In this document: one piece after another, positions 1-10,136 of the stretch
How the letters are laid out: every line of letters begins with the position of its first letter
Numbering within the stretch: position 1 is the stretch's first letter
DNA from: Magnaporthiopsis rhizophila
Lineage: Eukaryota; Ascomycota; Sordariomycetes; Magnaporthales; Magnaporthaceae
Assembly: GCA_003049465.1 (NCBI GenBank)
Contig: PYSS01000013.1
Location: forward strand, 143,658 to 207,657
DNA: 64,000 nucleotides
Direction: 5' to 3'
Made by a program: the position numbers and the translations under genes
The notes under the pieces: model-generated
What the model was told of the DNA's origin: nothing
The model's database searches: none
The model's input: only the letters and a program-made list of their open reading frames with translations

Positions 1-943
1 CTCCTCATCAATCGTAACGAGGCTTCCGCAACAGGCTAATACTAAATATATTTCGTTAAAAAACTAAGCCGGCTTCCAATCCGTATTCCCCGGATTTACA
101 CTAAAGGCTTCCCATAATTCGTCTATTGTAAAGGAACGGCGAGCCGCAATAACAAGCTTAAATATTTTTTGCTGGTAGTCCTTCCCAAACATTTCCGCTT
201 TTTGTAAAATGCAAGAAAACGTGGCAGGGAGATCTTTCGGTAGGTCGGTTAAAGTTTTTCTGATCGCCTCATCTATTTTGCGGTGCATAAAAACTGAATT
301 TGGAAAGCAACCCAAAGGAATATTCCATATACACCCTGCACCAGAGCATCTTGGATATTTAAAACAAAGCGTGAATCCCCTATTTTTAGCTTACCAGATA
401 CTATGCACCTCTCCAGCTTTGTATTAATAAATTGTTCGATATCGGGATTATCGTCGGGTATTTGCAAAACGTTAGGCCTAATAAAATCCCCTGTCCATAA
501 TTGTAAAGTGATATTGGCTTCGGTTCTGAACGAAATATATACCAAAAAAAGGATTTGTTTTGAAACTGGCCTAACGCATATATCAAGGTACGTCTTTTAT
601 AATCGCTGTATTCGTCCAGCCCGTTAACGATAGCATAAGCTTTTGATAGCAGGATTTTCAAAAGCAAGCTCGTCACTCCATCAACATCCATCGTCGGAAT
701 TATTGTATTAGTTACGCCTTCAAGCCCGGCGGGACCGAAAAGCGGACCTAGCAGCTGCCAAGCCAGGCAGCCCATTATTATACGTGCTTGGAGACTTTCG
801 AAATCGTTATACCGATAAAAAAAATAAGCAACCGGGAGCGGTTTTTTTTTTAATATGGAGATTAAAATTATCAACCATGTTGGCCAACAAAACGGACTTG
901 CCAAACCCCAAAATACCAGTGCATATAAGTGTACAGAAACTGG

Positions 944-1391
944 CGTTACGACCGCGCTACGCCCGGAGGGGACAGGAGGGCTGGGGCTAACCCCCAGCGC
1001 TGTGCCTCAACCCCGCGGCGGGGCAGCACGGTAGGTCACGTGATTCCAGGAGGATCTCTGGATCTGTTGGCAAGGACAACAGATCCACAGATCCAAAGGA
1101 GGATCTCTGGATCTGTTGACAAGGACAACAGATCCACGGATCCAAGGGACCCTAGTAGGGAAATATCCGACTACAAGAAGGATGGGTTTCCCAGGTACTA
1201 AGGTAGTCTTGACTGAGGCCTCGGCATCAGTCAACCTAAGTTAGCTCCAAGGTATCCCCTTGGGCAAGCAATAACAGACAACGTTCCTACCAGACCCAGA
1301 CCACGTGCAAGGTGATCTTGCAAGACCCAGTACTGCTCAACACCGCCCCTAGGTGCCCTACCCTAGGAGCAGAAGGCCTGTGATTGTAACA
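944..1391. mobile_element. Solo LTR with 5-bp target-site duplication
   Basis: A GC-richer block of 448 bp interrupts the AT-rich NACHT pseudogene. Its ends are CGTTAC and GTAACA, matching the usual TGTTAC...GTAACA LTR termini except for the first base. It is flanked by identical ACTGG pentamers (939-943 and 1392-1396). Removing it with one ACTGG copy makes the NACHT frame continuous across the P-loop (DWKIQTS runs into CTGILGFGKS). No internal retrotransposon genes remain, so it is a solo LTR left after recombination. The family (Gypsy or Copia) cannot be told from the LTR alone. Confidence 0.82.
1051..1147. repeat. Two tandem copies of a palindromic unit inside the LTR
   Basis: Two 49-bp-spaced units begin AGGATCTCTGG at 1051 and 1100. 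Each holds GGATCTCTGGATCTGTTG, a short spacer, then an almost exact inverse complement ending CACAGATCC or CACGGATCC, so each unit could fold into an 18-bp-stem hairpin. Copies differ at only a few bases. Confidence 0.8.
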
Positions 1392-2364
1392 ACTGGTTTG
1401 AATTTTCCAATCCCGGTATTTGTCGGCCCAGTCGAGGAGGGTGCTATACCCGGCCTTGCGCATCTCTTTCCACGCTTTCTGGTAATTGTACACTAAACAA
1501 GTATCGAAAAGGCGGAAATAAGCCTTAAACTTTTTGCGATGCATCTCTAACTTGAAAAATTTGAAAAAAAATTTGGTCTGGGAGCTTTACTTTGAAATAT
1601 CCCTTGCTATAAGTGCATAAACCTCCTTTTTAATTAAAAAAAAACCCATAAATCGGTGCTTGATTGGTATATCTTCAACTCCAAATCATCAAAAAACGAT
1701 ACAAGCTGGCCAAATTTCAACTTTTAGATCAACTTCAAATATTAATAACAAAAACGGACAATTACGATAAAATATTCGCAAAGGTTCGATTATAACCTTT
1801 TGAATTATAGGTAAAGCAGGGCCATCATTTGGTACCGGGAAAAAAAATCGTCCGATAGCCATAAAAAGCACCGACAGCTTCTTAAAATAGGAATAAAAAT
1901 TAATTATCAGCTGCGAAATATCAGATCAAAAAAAGCATATAAAACTGAGAATATGAGCGGCTTACCAGTAGCGTCATCCTTACGAGTGACCAAACGCCGC
2001 AGGCAATAATGTTCTGACCACCGCCGACTACGATATCCCCAAAAAAGGCAAACTGCTGGATCGTTTCGAGAATATTAAAAAAGCGAGGGCCGAAACACCG
2101 GCCACGGTGCCCGCTTCCGCTAGCGCAACGGTCAAGCTCAGCCGTCAATCGCATAATATCGCCAGCATCTGGCGGGGATGCCCGCGCTTGAGATTTACAG
2201 GAACGGAAGGCTGCTTTTTGCTCGTCAGACAGGGCGGCCTCGAATTCGAACACTGCTTGGGCCAGCCGAATCTCGGGCTTCAGCTGGGCAACCTCCGCCA
2301 GCGCAGAAGACATGACGGCTGAGCTGGGTCGGAAGTCTGGTCGTGATTTGGAGACGTGGGCCAA

Positions 2365-2881
2365 GCGAATGTGAAGAAATTGCCTAATGGGACATTCTCT
2401 GGCATTGAAAGCAGCCTTGTGCGCGATGGCCGAAGGTGATCGAGTAGTAAGAAGGAAATGCCAAACATTACGGTGGCAGCATCATTGTAGTCGGTCGAGG
2501 GCAGGCCGAGCACTTACCCAGCTCGGGGCTACCAGTGGGGATGTTGCACCGCATTTCCATTGGGTAGAAATATTATTCACTTTCAGCCTAGCTCCAACAA
2601 ACTACCGAAGCCTCCTAGCCAACCACTAGCTTTGAGGCGGCGGCTGCCTGGAACCGTGTAACTCGACCACGGTCTTTGTCAACACATCCGCGCGCAAGGG
2701 GCCCCCGAAAAAGGCCCAACGTGCAGATCGTCAGGCTGCGGAGGTAGGTACTTGGGTAGGTAGGGTATGCAGCATGCACGAATACAAAAATGCCTCGATG
2801 CCGCCCCATGAGTCCGTGTATTAGGCCCGCGGGTTTCTCTCTTCCGTCCGGTGTTCTCCCCTCCCCCGCGCCACCAGCACC
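2365..2881. other. Spacer between NACHT pseudogene and kinase locus
   Basis: No convincing gene. GC content rises sharply compared with the pseudogene. It holds AGGTAGGTACTTGGGTAGG-type repeats around 2742-2765 and is likely the promoter and leader of the kinase gene starting at 2882. Confidence 0.5.
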
Positions 2882-5379
2882 ATGGAACAGAACCAGGCGA
2901 ACCAGGGACTCGGGGCTGCCGGCCCCGCGGGACCGGGATCCGGGAGCTCGGCTCCGCAAGTCTCCTCGGCTTTGACCGAAAGCACCAACTCCATCCCTCC
3001 GGACGAGTTTGCGCAGATCCTGCAGGAGCGCGGGGTCCGGCCTTCCCCTTCCCAGCGCTCGCAAGCCCCTTCGCCAACGACAAACCTGGTCACCTCTAGC
3101 GAGACAGCCCGGAGTCTCGCAGAAACGGCTCCTCCACTGCATACGACCACGGAAGGCGAAGGGCACTCACAAGCCCCTTCGGGAACGACAAACCCGTTCA
3201 CCTCAAGCGATCTAGCCCGTCGCCTTACAGATACGGCGCCAATGCCTGCCGCTGGCACAGCTCTTTTTGGGCATACGACCATAAAACCTGAAAGATTCTC
3301 GCCAGCCCCTTCGGGCACGACGAACTCGTTCACCTCGAGCGAGCTGGCCCGCCGCCTCGCAGAAACAGCGCCAGGGGCTACTACTGCTACCGGCATAGCT
3401 CCACCTCTTCCGCACACGGCCGCGGAAGGCGAAGGGCGCTTGGATGTGCTTGTCCAACACCACCACCCTCTCCATGGAGGCGCCCACAACGGTCCAGACG
3501 TCCGTATCATCCTGACAGCGACGTCCAAGCCGGCCGTCACGGTGCAGCTCGATCCTCTTGGCTATACGGATCCCGGGACCGGGACCGCCGATGCCGCCGT
3601 TTTCCAGCGGGCTATTCTCGACGCAGCCGCCGAGCCCAGCGGCACCGCTCTGTCCAGTGCCCTCTCGTACCAAAAGCTGTCCGTAACGCAGTCCAAGAAG
3701 CACGTCGGCATAGCCATACAAGCCAAGGCCTATCCCAACGACGCATCGCTACTGATCCACTGCGAGCCGTTCTTCGACCCGGTCGCCGACCGTATCGCCA
3801 TTAAGAACAGAGATTCCGGGCCCGTTAAGGTCCAACTGCTTGCCGAAAGTGGAGGGGAGGGAGTCGGCGACGACGGGCGCCCGGCAGCGCAACGGGAACG
3901 TCTTCTCGCGCGGGCTTTCGAAATAAAGGCAAAAAAGGTCCAGCTGCTGAGGCCGGGCAAGGGGAGATTCGTACGGCTTCCGGTTTGCACGTCCTCGACT
4001 TCACTATCCTGCCCGGGCGCCACATTGAAATCACGCGCGGCAGTCCCCAGCAGGGTACCAAAAGAGGGCACGGCGCCGCTCAATTGCAGGAGGAGGACGA
4101 GCCGCTGAGTGTACAGACGAAGAAGGGCAAACTCATCCAAGAGGCCGACGACGACGGAAATGATGATACCGAAACCGTTGTCTTCCAGCGTGCCCCGCCG
4201 CATGAACCCCTGGCAGCAACAGCCCATGTCCCGCCGGCCTCCTCCTCCAAGACCCCCACGCGAGAGATTGTCCCAGTCCCCACTTTGTGACACCCCATGG
4301 AGGAGCTGAGGGCCGGCGATACGGCCAGGATAATCGGCCACAGGGGTGAGGACTACACGCTGTCGTACGAAAAACGCATCGATTTCAGGGCCGGCTGCCA
4401 CGTCTTCGCGGCCCAGCACTCTGCCTTGCCACCCAGCGTCGATAGCGCAGTAGCCGTTGTCAAGGTCATCCGCTCGCCGTCGAAGCCCGTGCGAACGGGG
4501 ACGTCTGCCTTTGTGGCCGGACGTCTCACGCATATGGCCGAGCTTTGGTTGGCCGAGGTGAAGAACCATCTCAAAGTATCACAGCATGTAAGGTCCTTTT
4601 TCCTAATTCCTTCCTATTTCTATTTTTCCTGATTCCTTTCTCTTTTCTTCCCCCTTTCTTCGTCAAATACAATTTCACTGCAGTGTTAACAAGGGTTTTC
4701 CGAGGCACAGGCGTCAGTCGTACGGCTGTTTGATGCCGACGCAAGGTTTCTGGCCATGTATATGGAACATGTAAACGCGCCGGCCCTGGACCATTCAAGT
4801 TACCGCGCGAGCCGGAACTACTGCAATCTGACGCCAACCGACGCGGGGCGGGTCTTATCCGACATGTCGTCGGCCCTCAGGTACATCCACAGCCAAGGCA
4901 TCGTACACAACGACATCAAGCCGGGAAACATCCTCTACTCCCCCAAATCCCGTGATTCCCGCGGCGCCGTACTCATAGACTTCGGCCTCTCATCCGAGGC
5001 GGACGACCAACACCTTTCCACGGGCGGGACGCCCTGGTACGTGCCGCCCGAGCTTCTGAGGGAAGAGGAGCACGGGGGGCCAGCGCGCGGCACACCTGGG
5101 GACGTCTTCGCCCTAGGCGTGGTGATGCTCTTCCTGGTACGAAAGCTTCCCTTGCCGGGATCGTGCAAAGACCATCTGGAGTGGAAAATTAGAGAAGTGC
5201 TGCGCGGCAATGACGATGCATCTGCAGCCATGGAAACGTGGCTCGCTGTCGTGGAAAGCGTTTCGAAGAAGTTGGACAATTCCAATATGCTGGAGGGCCT
5301 AGTTGAGCGGATGGTGAGGAAGGCTGTCGAGAAACGGATCCAGGTAGGGACGTCGTACGAAGCGGCGGCCAAGGTATGA
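2882..5379 (+). pseudogene. Serine/threonine protein kinase, three N-terminal repeats, disrupted frame
   Basis: ATG at 2882. Residues about 60-164 contain three repeats of the pattern APSxTTNxxTSSxxARxLxxTAP, followed by a globular region of unknown type and a C-terminal kinase domain. Visible kinase features are AVVKVI (ATP lysine), the alpha-C glutamate in WLAEVKNHL, HNDIKPGNIL (catalytic loop, HND instead of HRD), DFG and YVPPE. An intron at 4588-4710 (GTAAGG...CAG) joins SQH to ASVVRLF. Two breaks precede the kinase domain. The frame changes near 3960 in a GGGG run, so that GKG should continue as EIRTASGLHVLDF. An in-frame TGA lies at 4288-4290, just before MEELRAGD. An 80-bp GTACGG...CCCCAG intron at 3971-4050 would also repair the first break but removes the conserved-looking LHVLDFTILP. 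No splice option seen removes the TGA. The tail may end at TGA 5377 or, after an intron, near 5470. The kinase domain itself is open, so a shorter protein from ATG 4297 is possible. Confidence 0.72.
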
Positions 5380-5788
5380 TTTTGCAAGATGAGACGTAGG
5401 CACAAAAAAGCAATACACCAAAAGGCCCAAAAGTGGTGAACTTGTCCCGACCTTTCTTTGCAGGTTGCATAGTTTAATAAATAAAAAACGTGCCTATTTC
5501 CTTTCCTGTTTCCTTTCCTATTTCCTCTATTAGGGTTTTTTATACAATTAGGCAAGCCGGGATAAACAAAACGTAGCCACAGTCACTTTTCCTTTTAGTG
5601 GATTGCCTCTTCCACGTTTACGTGCTTGTCTCTTCCCCTCCAAGATGGTTGCGCCGGCACGTGACCAATCGTAATTCGCTAGCATCTTTCAGCACGTGAT
5701 CCATATCTTCCATATCGCCGTCTTGCCATCACCAATTCTTCATCCCCACCAGCGACTCGCGCTCAACTCCCTGACGAACTTGCCCAGA
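5380..5788. promoter_or_regulatory. Spacer/promoter with CACGTG and CCAAT motifs
   Basis: Gene-free. It contains TTTCC-rich repeats (about 5495-5525), CACGTG at 5658-5663 directly followed by CCAAT at 5665-5669, and a second CACGTG at 5693-5698, about 90 bp before the next ATG. These are standard bHLH and CCAAT-binding-complex motifs; function is inferred only. Confidence 0.45.
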
Positions 5789-7232
5789 ATGAACGGGACG
5801 CTCCCAAAGCCCGATTATGGGGCCAACCCCAACTGGGATTGGCCGTGGGACAAATTCGAACTCGAACCCGACGCTCTCTTCACAACTTTGCACGAGCGTT
5901 TCAACACCAGAACCTGCCCTATCCAGGAGTTTCGAGGCTTCCTCCTCGACGTGCGCCAATGCGCTCGCGACTCGGACGACCAGGCCGAGTTCTACGCCAA
6001 CCTCGGCCGCCGAAGAGACGAACAGGTTGCCGAGCTAGAAAGGGCGTGGCTTAACGTAAGGTGTTTAATGAAAACTTATTATCGCAAGCGACTCGGACAA
6101 TGCCAGGAGCCTTGCTGCCTCAATCGCCTGGCGGCTGGAAAGAAAGGGGCCTCCAAGGCCAACGGTCAAACGGCAAACGACACCCCAACCGACCATTATG
6201 ACTGGTTCCGCGTCATGTCCGGATCCATGGCTTTCGACGCCATGGTCAGGTACTTTGACGGTTTTGTGCGGGACCTGCGCCAACAGCAGGAAGAGGAGCG
6301 CAAAAAAGAAGAAGAAAGATATAGGAAGGAGGACGAAATATTTCGATAGACTCTAGCCCGGGCACAAGCGGAGCTGGACAAGGGCCGAAAGGACACAGCT
6401 TCGAAAGGTGCAGGAAGCTCTGCCACCGGTGAGCCCACACCCCTCGCCAAGACAGCCGCCGCAAACCCTACATCGCCATCACCATCACCTTCCGTCCTGC
6501 CTGACGGCGGACCGGCGACCGCTGAGAAGCTGCCGACGCAGCAGTCGCCTATCTCCGTCTCCCCCCTCGACACGGACGACGCCGCTTCCGAACGCTCCAC
6601 ACAGACCCTCGCGACGACGCCTTCGCCTCCTCGCGGAGAAACGGAGAAAGACGGATTAGAGAAGACGCAGACGCAGGTATTCGACGAAGGAATAAGTTTG
6701 AATGCCACGACAAACACGTCTCCCCAAGGCCCATCAAAGAAAAGGGCGCCGCACCAGCGATGGGGGAGAAGCGGAGGAGGGGTGCGAGCAGTTCGAGCAG
6801 GTCGACACGTCGGGGGATCAGCTACACCGACAATCCCAGCCACGAAACAAGAGACGCCGTGCGTCGTCACCTTCGTCGCCCCTCGGTGGCGACTTGGCTG
6901 CTGCCAGCCACGGCGCCCATCCGCCTGCACCCGGAATGCCACCTGTCGAACCCCAGGAGGTGCCGACAGCAACCGCAGCAGCTGCGAGGGGCCTTCAAAA
7001 AGGCACACTGGATGATGGGGGGCTAGTCGATGACCCGTCCCGGCCAGCTCATACGACGACAACGACGAGCAAGGCAGCAGAGGCGGAGGTGGCGGAAGAA
7101 CCAACGGAACCGCCTTTGGCCGACGACATAGAGCATGAGTGGTGGGACATGCCGGACGGGGAAGAGAGGGTTTCGTATACACAGGACCCGCGGATGGACG
7201 ATGACCCTGGTTGGGATTTTTGGTATGGGTAA
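5789..7232 (+). pseudogene. Unrecognised coiled-coil companion gene with premature stop
   Basis: ATG at 5789 after an in-frame leader. The N-terminus is Trp/Asp-rich (NWDWPWDKFELEPDALF), followed by helical Arg/Glu-rich sequence. A strongly charged coiled coil rich in E, K and R ends at about 6346. An in-frame TAG (6347-6349) follows EIFR, but the same frame stays open to about 6760 as a Pro/Ser/Thr-rich linker. Coding then appears to move to another frame (TSDGGEAEEGCEQFEQ) and ends with an acidic tail, DDDPGWDFWYG, at 7232. The frame change may be a real frameshift near 6745-6760 or a 52-bp intron at 6677-6728 (GTATTC...CCAAG, weak branch site). CAG to TAG fits RIP-type C-to-T change. I do not recognise the family. 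It lies on the same strand about 0.4 kb after the kinase, and both are broken. If the TAG is the true end, the product is a 186-residue protein. Confidence 0.5.
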
Positions 7233-7790
7233 TGTATATGCTGGATGCCCGAGGCTGTGAGCAGTGCGCGAAGCCTCCAAAGAAGCGCATAACTCAAGGT
7301 GTCACCTGTGTAGGATTGGCAAGAATGCCACACACACACCTCGTATCAGGTTAATTTTCCGGGATGACTTGGCTCACACATGCCCTCGATGTGCAGTGTG
7401 GCCGCCTGAGGCGCCCGCGGCGCGATGTAGAAAACATCGAGCAAGCAACGTCCTTCTGAACGAGTGGGACCACGATAACCTAGAGGTTCTTCTCTGCGAC
7501 ATGAGCGGTGGCGGAATCAGAGGAATCGCGGCAGGGATCCAAGGTAATACACATGCGCGACGGCCACCTCTTCCGAATTAGATGTAATGTTGGCTCGTCG
7601 ACGGCGGCACTCGCCGGTTGTTCTTGAACGGCGTGCGCCGCTTTGCTCAGCTCTTGGATTCTGGTGGTGTTGAGTTCAATGTGTGTCATGTCACAGGAAA
7701 AAGGGGCAGTCGATTTAATATACTCAGTCCAGGTTGTTGGGATACTCAGTATTGAACGCTGCACGTGCGCAGTGCGGAACGTCCCCTTTT
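7233..7790. other. Convergent 3' spacer
   Basis: Between the companion gene (+) and the DUF3176 gene (-). A short open frame at 7264-7581 lacks any recognisable motif. A small ACACAC run lies at about 7330. Nothing else is seen. Confidence 0.5.
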
Positions 7791-10136
7791 CTATCGACTT
7801 TGCAACAGCGAGTCCTGGCTCAACCTCTTCACCCTGACCCGGCCGCCGCGGCCCACCAGCTCCGTATCGACCTCGGGCCACTCTGCCGCCGTCACAAACG
7901 CCCTCTCGTCCCTGTCGAACCTGGCCGGCACCATCTTGCTGATCCCCTCGACTCCCCTGAGATCAAGCAGCTCCGGTCGCTGCGAATCACCACTACCGCC
8001 GTCCTTGTCTTCCTCGCCGCCGCCCGCCGCCGACGCCGGTCCCTTGAGCCCGTACAGCAGGAGCGGGAGGATACTGCTCTTCCAGGTGGGCTGGCCGGGC
8101 TCCAGGTATCCCTGGACGATCATGACGGCCAGCATGGCGGCGGTGGCCATTGTCAGCACGGCCGGGAGCAGGAGCCAGAACCAGATGAAGCGGATGCAGA
8201 GGGTGCTCTCCAGCACCGCCCCGCGGACGAAGGGCGCCTCCGGGTCCTCTTTGCGAGGCGCGTCTGGCCCGGCCCCGGTGAGGCGCATCGAGTCCGAAAG
8301 CGCGGAGGAGAAGTTGGCCATGGACGCCGAGAGGGACGCAAAGGACGCGTTCCGCCCCGCGTACAGCGGCGCCAGCCACCAGGAGCTCGCGCAGCGCAGC
8401 TCGTTCTGGACGTTGCAGGCGCCGGGCAGCTGGTCGCGCAGGTAATAGGCCAGCGCCTCGTGGTAGTTGCTCGTCATCTTGTAGATGCAGTCAGACGGCG
8501 CCCTAACGGCGGCCCGCCCGTCGGCGAACTCGAACGTTGCAAACGTCCGTCCCTCTCTAGGCGGCACTTTGTCGAAGTCGGCGCGCGTGTAGAGGACGTC
8601 GCTGCCCCTGACCATGCACGGCTCTCGCAGGACAGTAAAGTTGAAAACCTTGTCGGGACGATATTGGGTTCGGTTCCCCGACACGTCCCGTAGATATCGG
8701 AAATACGACTCTTCGGGGAGAGCGGGAATCGTGTCGCTCAGGCTCTCGACGAGAGCCCCCGACACTACTCTGGACTGGTACTTGCGCAGACATGTATAGA
8801 GTCCGCAGTCGGCCGCCACGGCGCTTGTGCTAGGGCTGTAATCCATTTCCAATACCGAGCTAGTGATGTTGCCTGGGCAATTAACGGCCCCGGTGGCTTT
8901 GTCGGTGGTGCAGGGCGCGTCCGAAACGGTGAGCACCGTGATATCAGCGAGGGAGTAGTTGCCAATGTTCCCGAACTCGCCCACCCATGGTTTCGGACCG
9001 CGGGAGGGCTTGTCTGGTAGGTCGGTGACAAGAGACAATACGGCACCGCTGTACGTGAATGGAATGTTTTGCCAAGGGAAGATGCTGACATAGGTCTTTG
9101 GAAGCGTGAAGTTCCTCCGCGTCGCGTATACCCCGAGGTTGCTAGTATCGGTCATGGGGAACGAGCCGTTCCGACCTGAGGTAAAAGATCTGTCGATGGT
9201 TGCCTCGACAAACCTGGTGACATCGACGCATTTGGAACACACACCAAAGGACGCAAACTCGGGGAACACGCAGTTTCCCGTGGAGCACGAGGGCTTGACG
9301 GTCGAGCCGCTTCCCCCACGGTTCCCGAACCCGTTAAAGATGGCATTCCTCAGGTCCATATCGATCTGGTGGCCCTCCTTGGGGCGCCATATCTCCGCCT
9401 CGCGCGCCGACTTGGGAACAAAGTTAACCGCGGGCAGCAAGCCCGGGCCTGGGACGGGCATCCTGCACGGCACGATGCGGATGGCCTGCTGCGCGAAGGG
9501 ACCGACGGCGAAGCTGAGGAGCGTGACGAGCGCCGCGGCCATGCCGAAGCGCCCGCCGGCGGATCTCCACCACCAGGCCGAGGACCGCCGGTTTGGGGCC
9601 AGCAGCGCCTTGAACAGGCGGGCGGGGCCGAAGACGCCGCGGCCGCCCTGGTCGAAGGCGTACAGATCGTACAGCGGCCGCGTCTGGCCGAACCAGGACC
9701 ACTTGGCCTGGCCGACCATCTCGGTGACGATGAAGCCGATGGCGGCGCGGAAGATGAGGGAGAGGATCGAGACAATGGCGCCGATGCTGGTGCTGCGCAG
9801 CCGCCACTCGGGCACGCGGTCCTCGTGGAAGTGGCCGAGAACGACAAACATGCCGACCACGGCGCCGATGGCGAGGCCGAGAGCAACAAATTCCCACGTC
9901 CATTCTGACAGAACGGGGAAGCGGCGGCGTCGTGATGCTGCGGCGGATTCGTGATCCCCGGACGGTTCTGTCCGCGGTGCGTCCGTCAGAGGGATGCGGT
10001 CTTCCTCGAGCTTGGCGCTGGCTTGAATGCGATTTGGCGATTCTGCTTGTGCGGGCGGGTTACGATCTGGACTTATTGACCAGCCGCCGTCAACATAGCT
10101 GCTAGAACCCGACACGAATTCGTTGTTCTTGGCCAT
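7791..10136 (-). CDS. DUF3176 multi-pass membrane protein
   Basis: A single uninterrupted frame of 781 residues starting MAKNNEF. The Ser/Pro-rich cytosolic N-terminus is followed by three membrane segments: FVALGLAIGAVVGMFVVLG, IGAIVSILSLIFRAAIGFIV and FGMAAALVTLLSFAVGPFA. A large extracytoplasmic region has the cysteine-rich signature SCSTGNCVFPEF...FGVCSKCVDVT and several Asn-X-Ser/Thr sites. A last membrane segment (FIWFWLLLPAVLTMATAAML) lies near residue 690. The KWSWF and RPLYDLYAFD segments between the second and third spans are typical of the DUF3176 family, which is abundant in filamentous ascomycetes and has no established biochemical role. The length is normal and no defect is seen. 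It is divergent from AP-2 sigma, with about 490 bp between starts. Confidence 0.88.
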   Translation of the reverse strand: MAKNNEFVSGSSSYVDGGWSISPDRNPPAQAESPNRIQASAKLEEDRIPLTDAPRTEPSGDHESAAASRRRRFPVLSEWTWEFVALGLAIGAVVGMFVVLGHFHEDRVPEWRLRSTSIGAIVSILSLIFRAAIGFIVTEMVGQAKWSWFGQTRPLYDLYAFDQGGRGVFGPARLFKALLAPNRRSSAWWWRSAGGRFGMAAALVTLLSFAVGPFAQQAIRIVPCRMPVPGPGLLPAVNFVPKSAREAEIWRPKEGHQIDMDLRNAIFNGFGNRGGSGSTVKPSCSTGNCVFPEFASFGVCSKCVDVTRFVEATIDRSFTSGRNGSFPMTDTSNLGVYATRRNFTLPKTYVSIFPWQNIPFTYSGAVLSLVTDLPDKPSRGPKPWVGEFGNIGNYSLADITVLTVSDAPCTTDKATGAVNCPGNITSSVLEMDYSPSTSAVAADCGLYTCLRKYQSRVVSGALVESLSDTIPALPEESYFRYLRDVSGNRTQYRPDKVFNFTVLREPCMVRGSDVLYTRADFDKVPPREGRTFATFEFADGRAAVRAPSDCIYKMTSNYHEALAYYLRDQLPGACNVQNELRCASSWWLAPLYAGRNASFASLSASMANFSSALSDSMRLTGAGPDAPRKEDPEAPFVRGAVLESTLCIRFIWFWLLLPAVLTMATAAMLAVMIVQGYLEPGQPTWKSSILPLLLYGLKGPASAAGGGEEDKDGGSGDSQRPELLDLRGVEGISKMVPARFDRDERAFVTAAEWPEVDTELVGRGGRVRVKRLSQDSLLQSR

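Larger units (their letters stand above)
1..2364 (-). pseudogene. NACHT (NLR-type) NTPase pseudogene, AT-rich, cut by window edge
   Basis: Reading leftwards from about 2364, the N-terminal part of a fungal NACHT/STAND protein can be followed. It starts with a segment containing SSALAEVAQLKPEIRLAQAV, then QQFAFFGDIVVGGGQNIIA (about 1990-2050). A very AT-rich, stop-filled stretch follows (about 1400-1960), then KAWKEMRKAGYSTLLDWADKY, a Walker A motif GILGFGKS, an AYFFYR segment, a Walker B-like NGLDEY, and LPATFSCILQKAE near 200. A stop lies at 61-63, yet homologous coding (SLVTIDEE) continues to base 1, so the gene runs off the window. Many stops and the AT bias suggest RIP decay. A solo LTR at 944-1391 sits just before the P-loop. 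Such proteins act as cytosolic sensors in fungal incompatibility or defence; this copy cannot be functional. The start codon and any introns are uncertain. Confidence 0.85.

Noticed and set aside
3971..4050. 80-bp intron to repair the kinase frame
   Set aside because: It would remove a conserved-looking LHVLDFTILP segment and lacks a good branch site, so a frameshift is preferred; left open in the feature note.
6196..7290. 364-residue open frame on the minus strand
   Set aside because: Antisense to the companion gene; no domain, Ser/Pro-rich composition.
7734..8693. 319-residue open frame on the plus strand
   Set aside because: Antisense to the DUF3176 gene, Arg-rich shadow.
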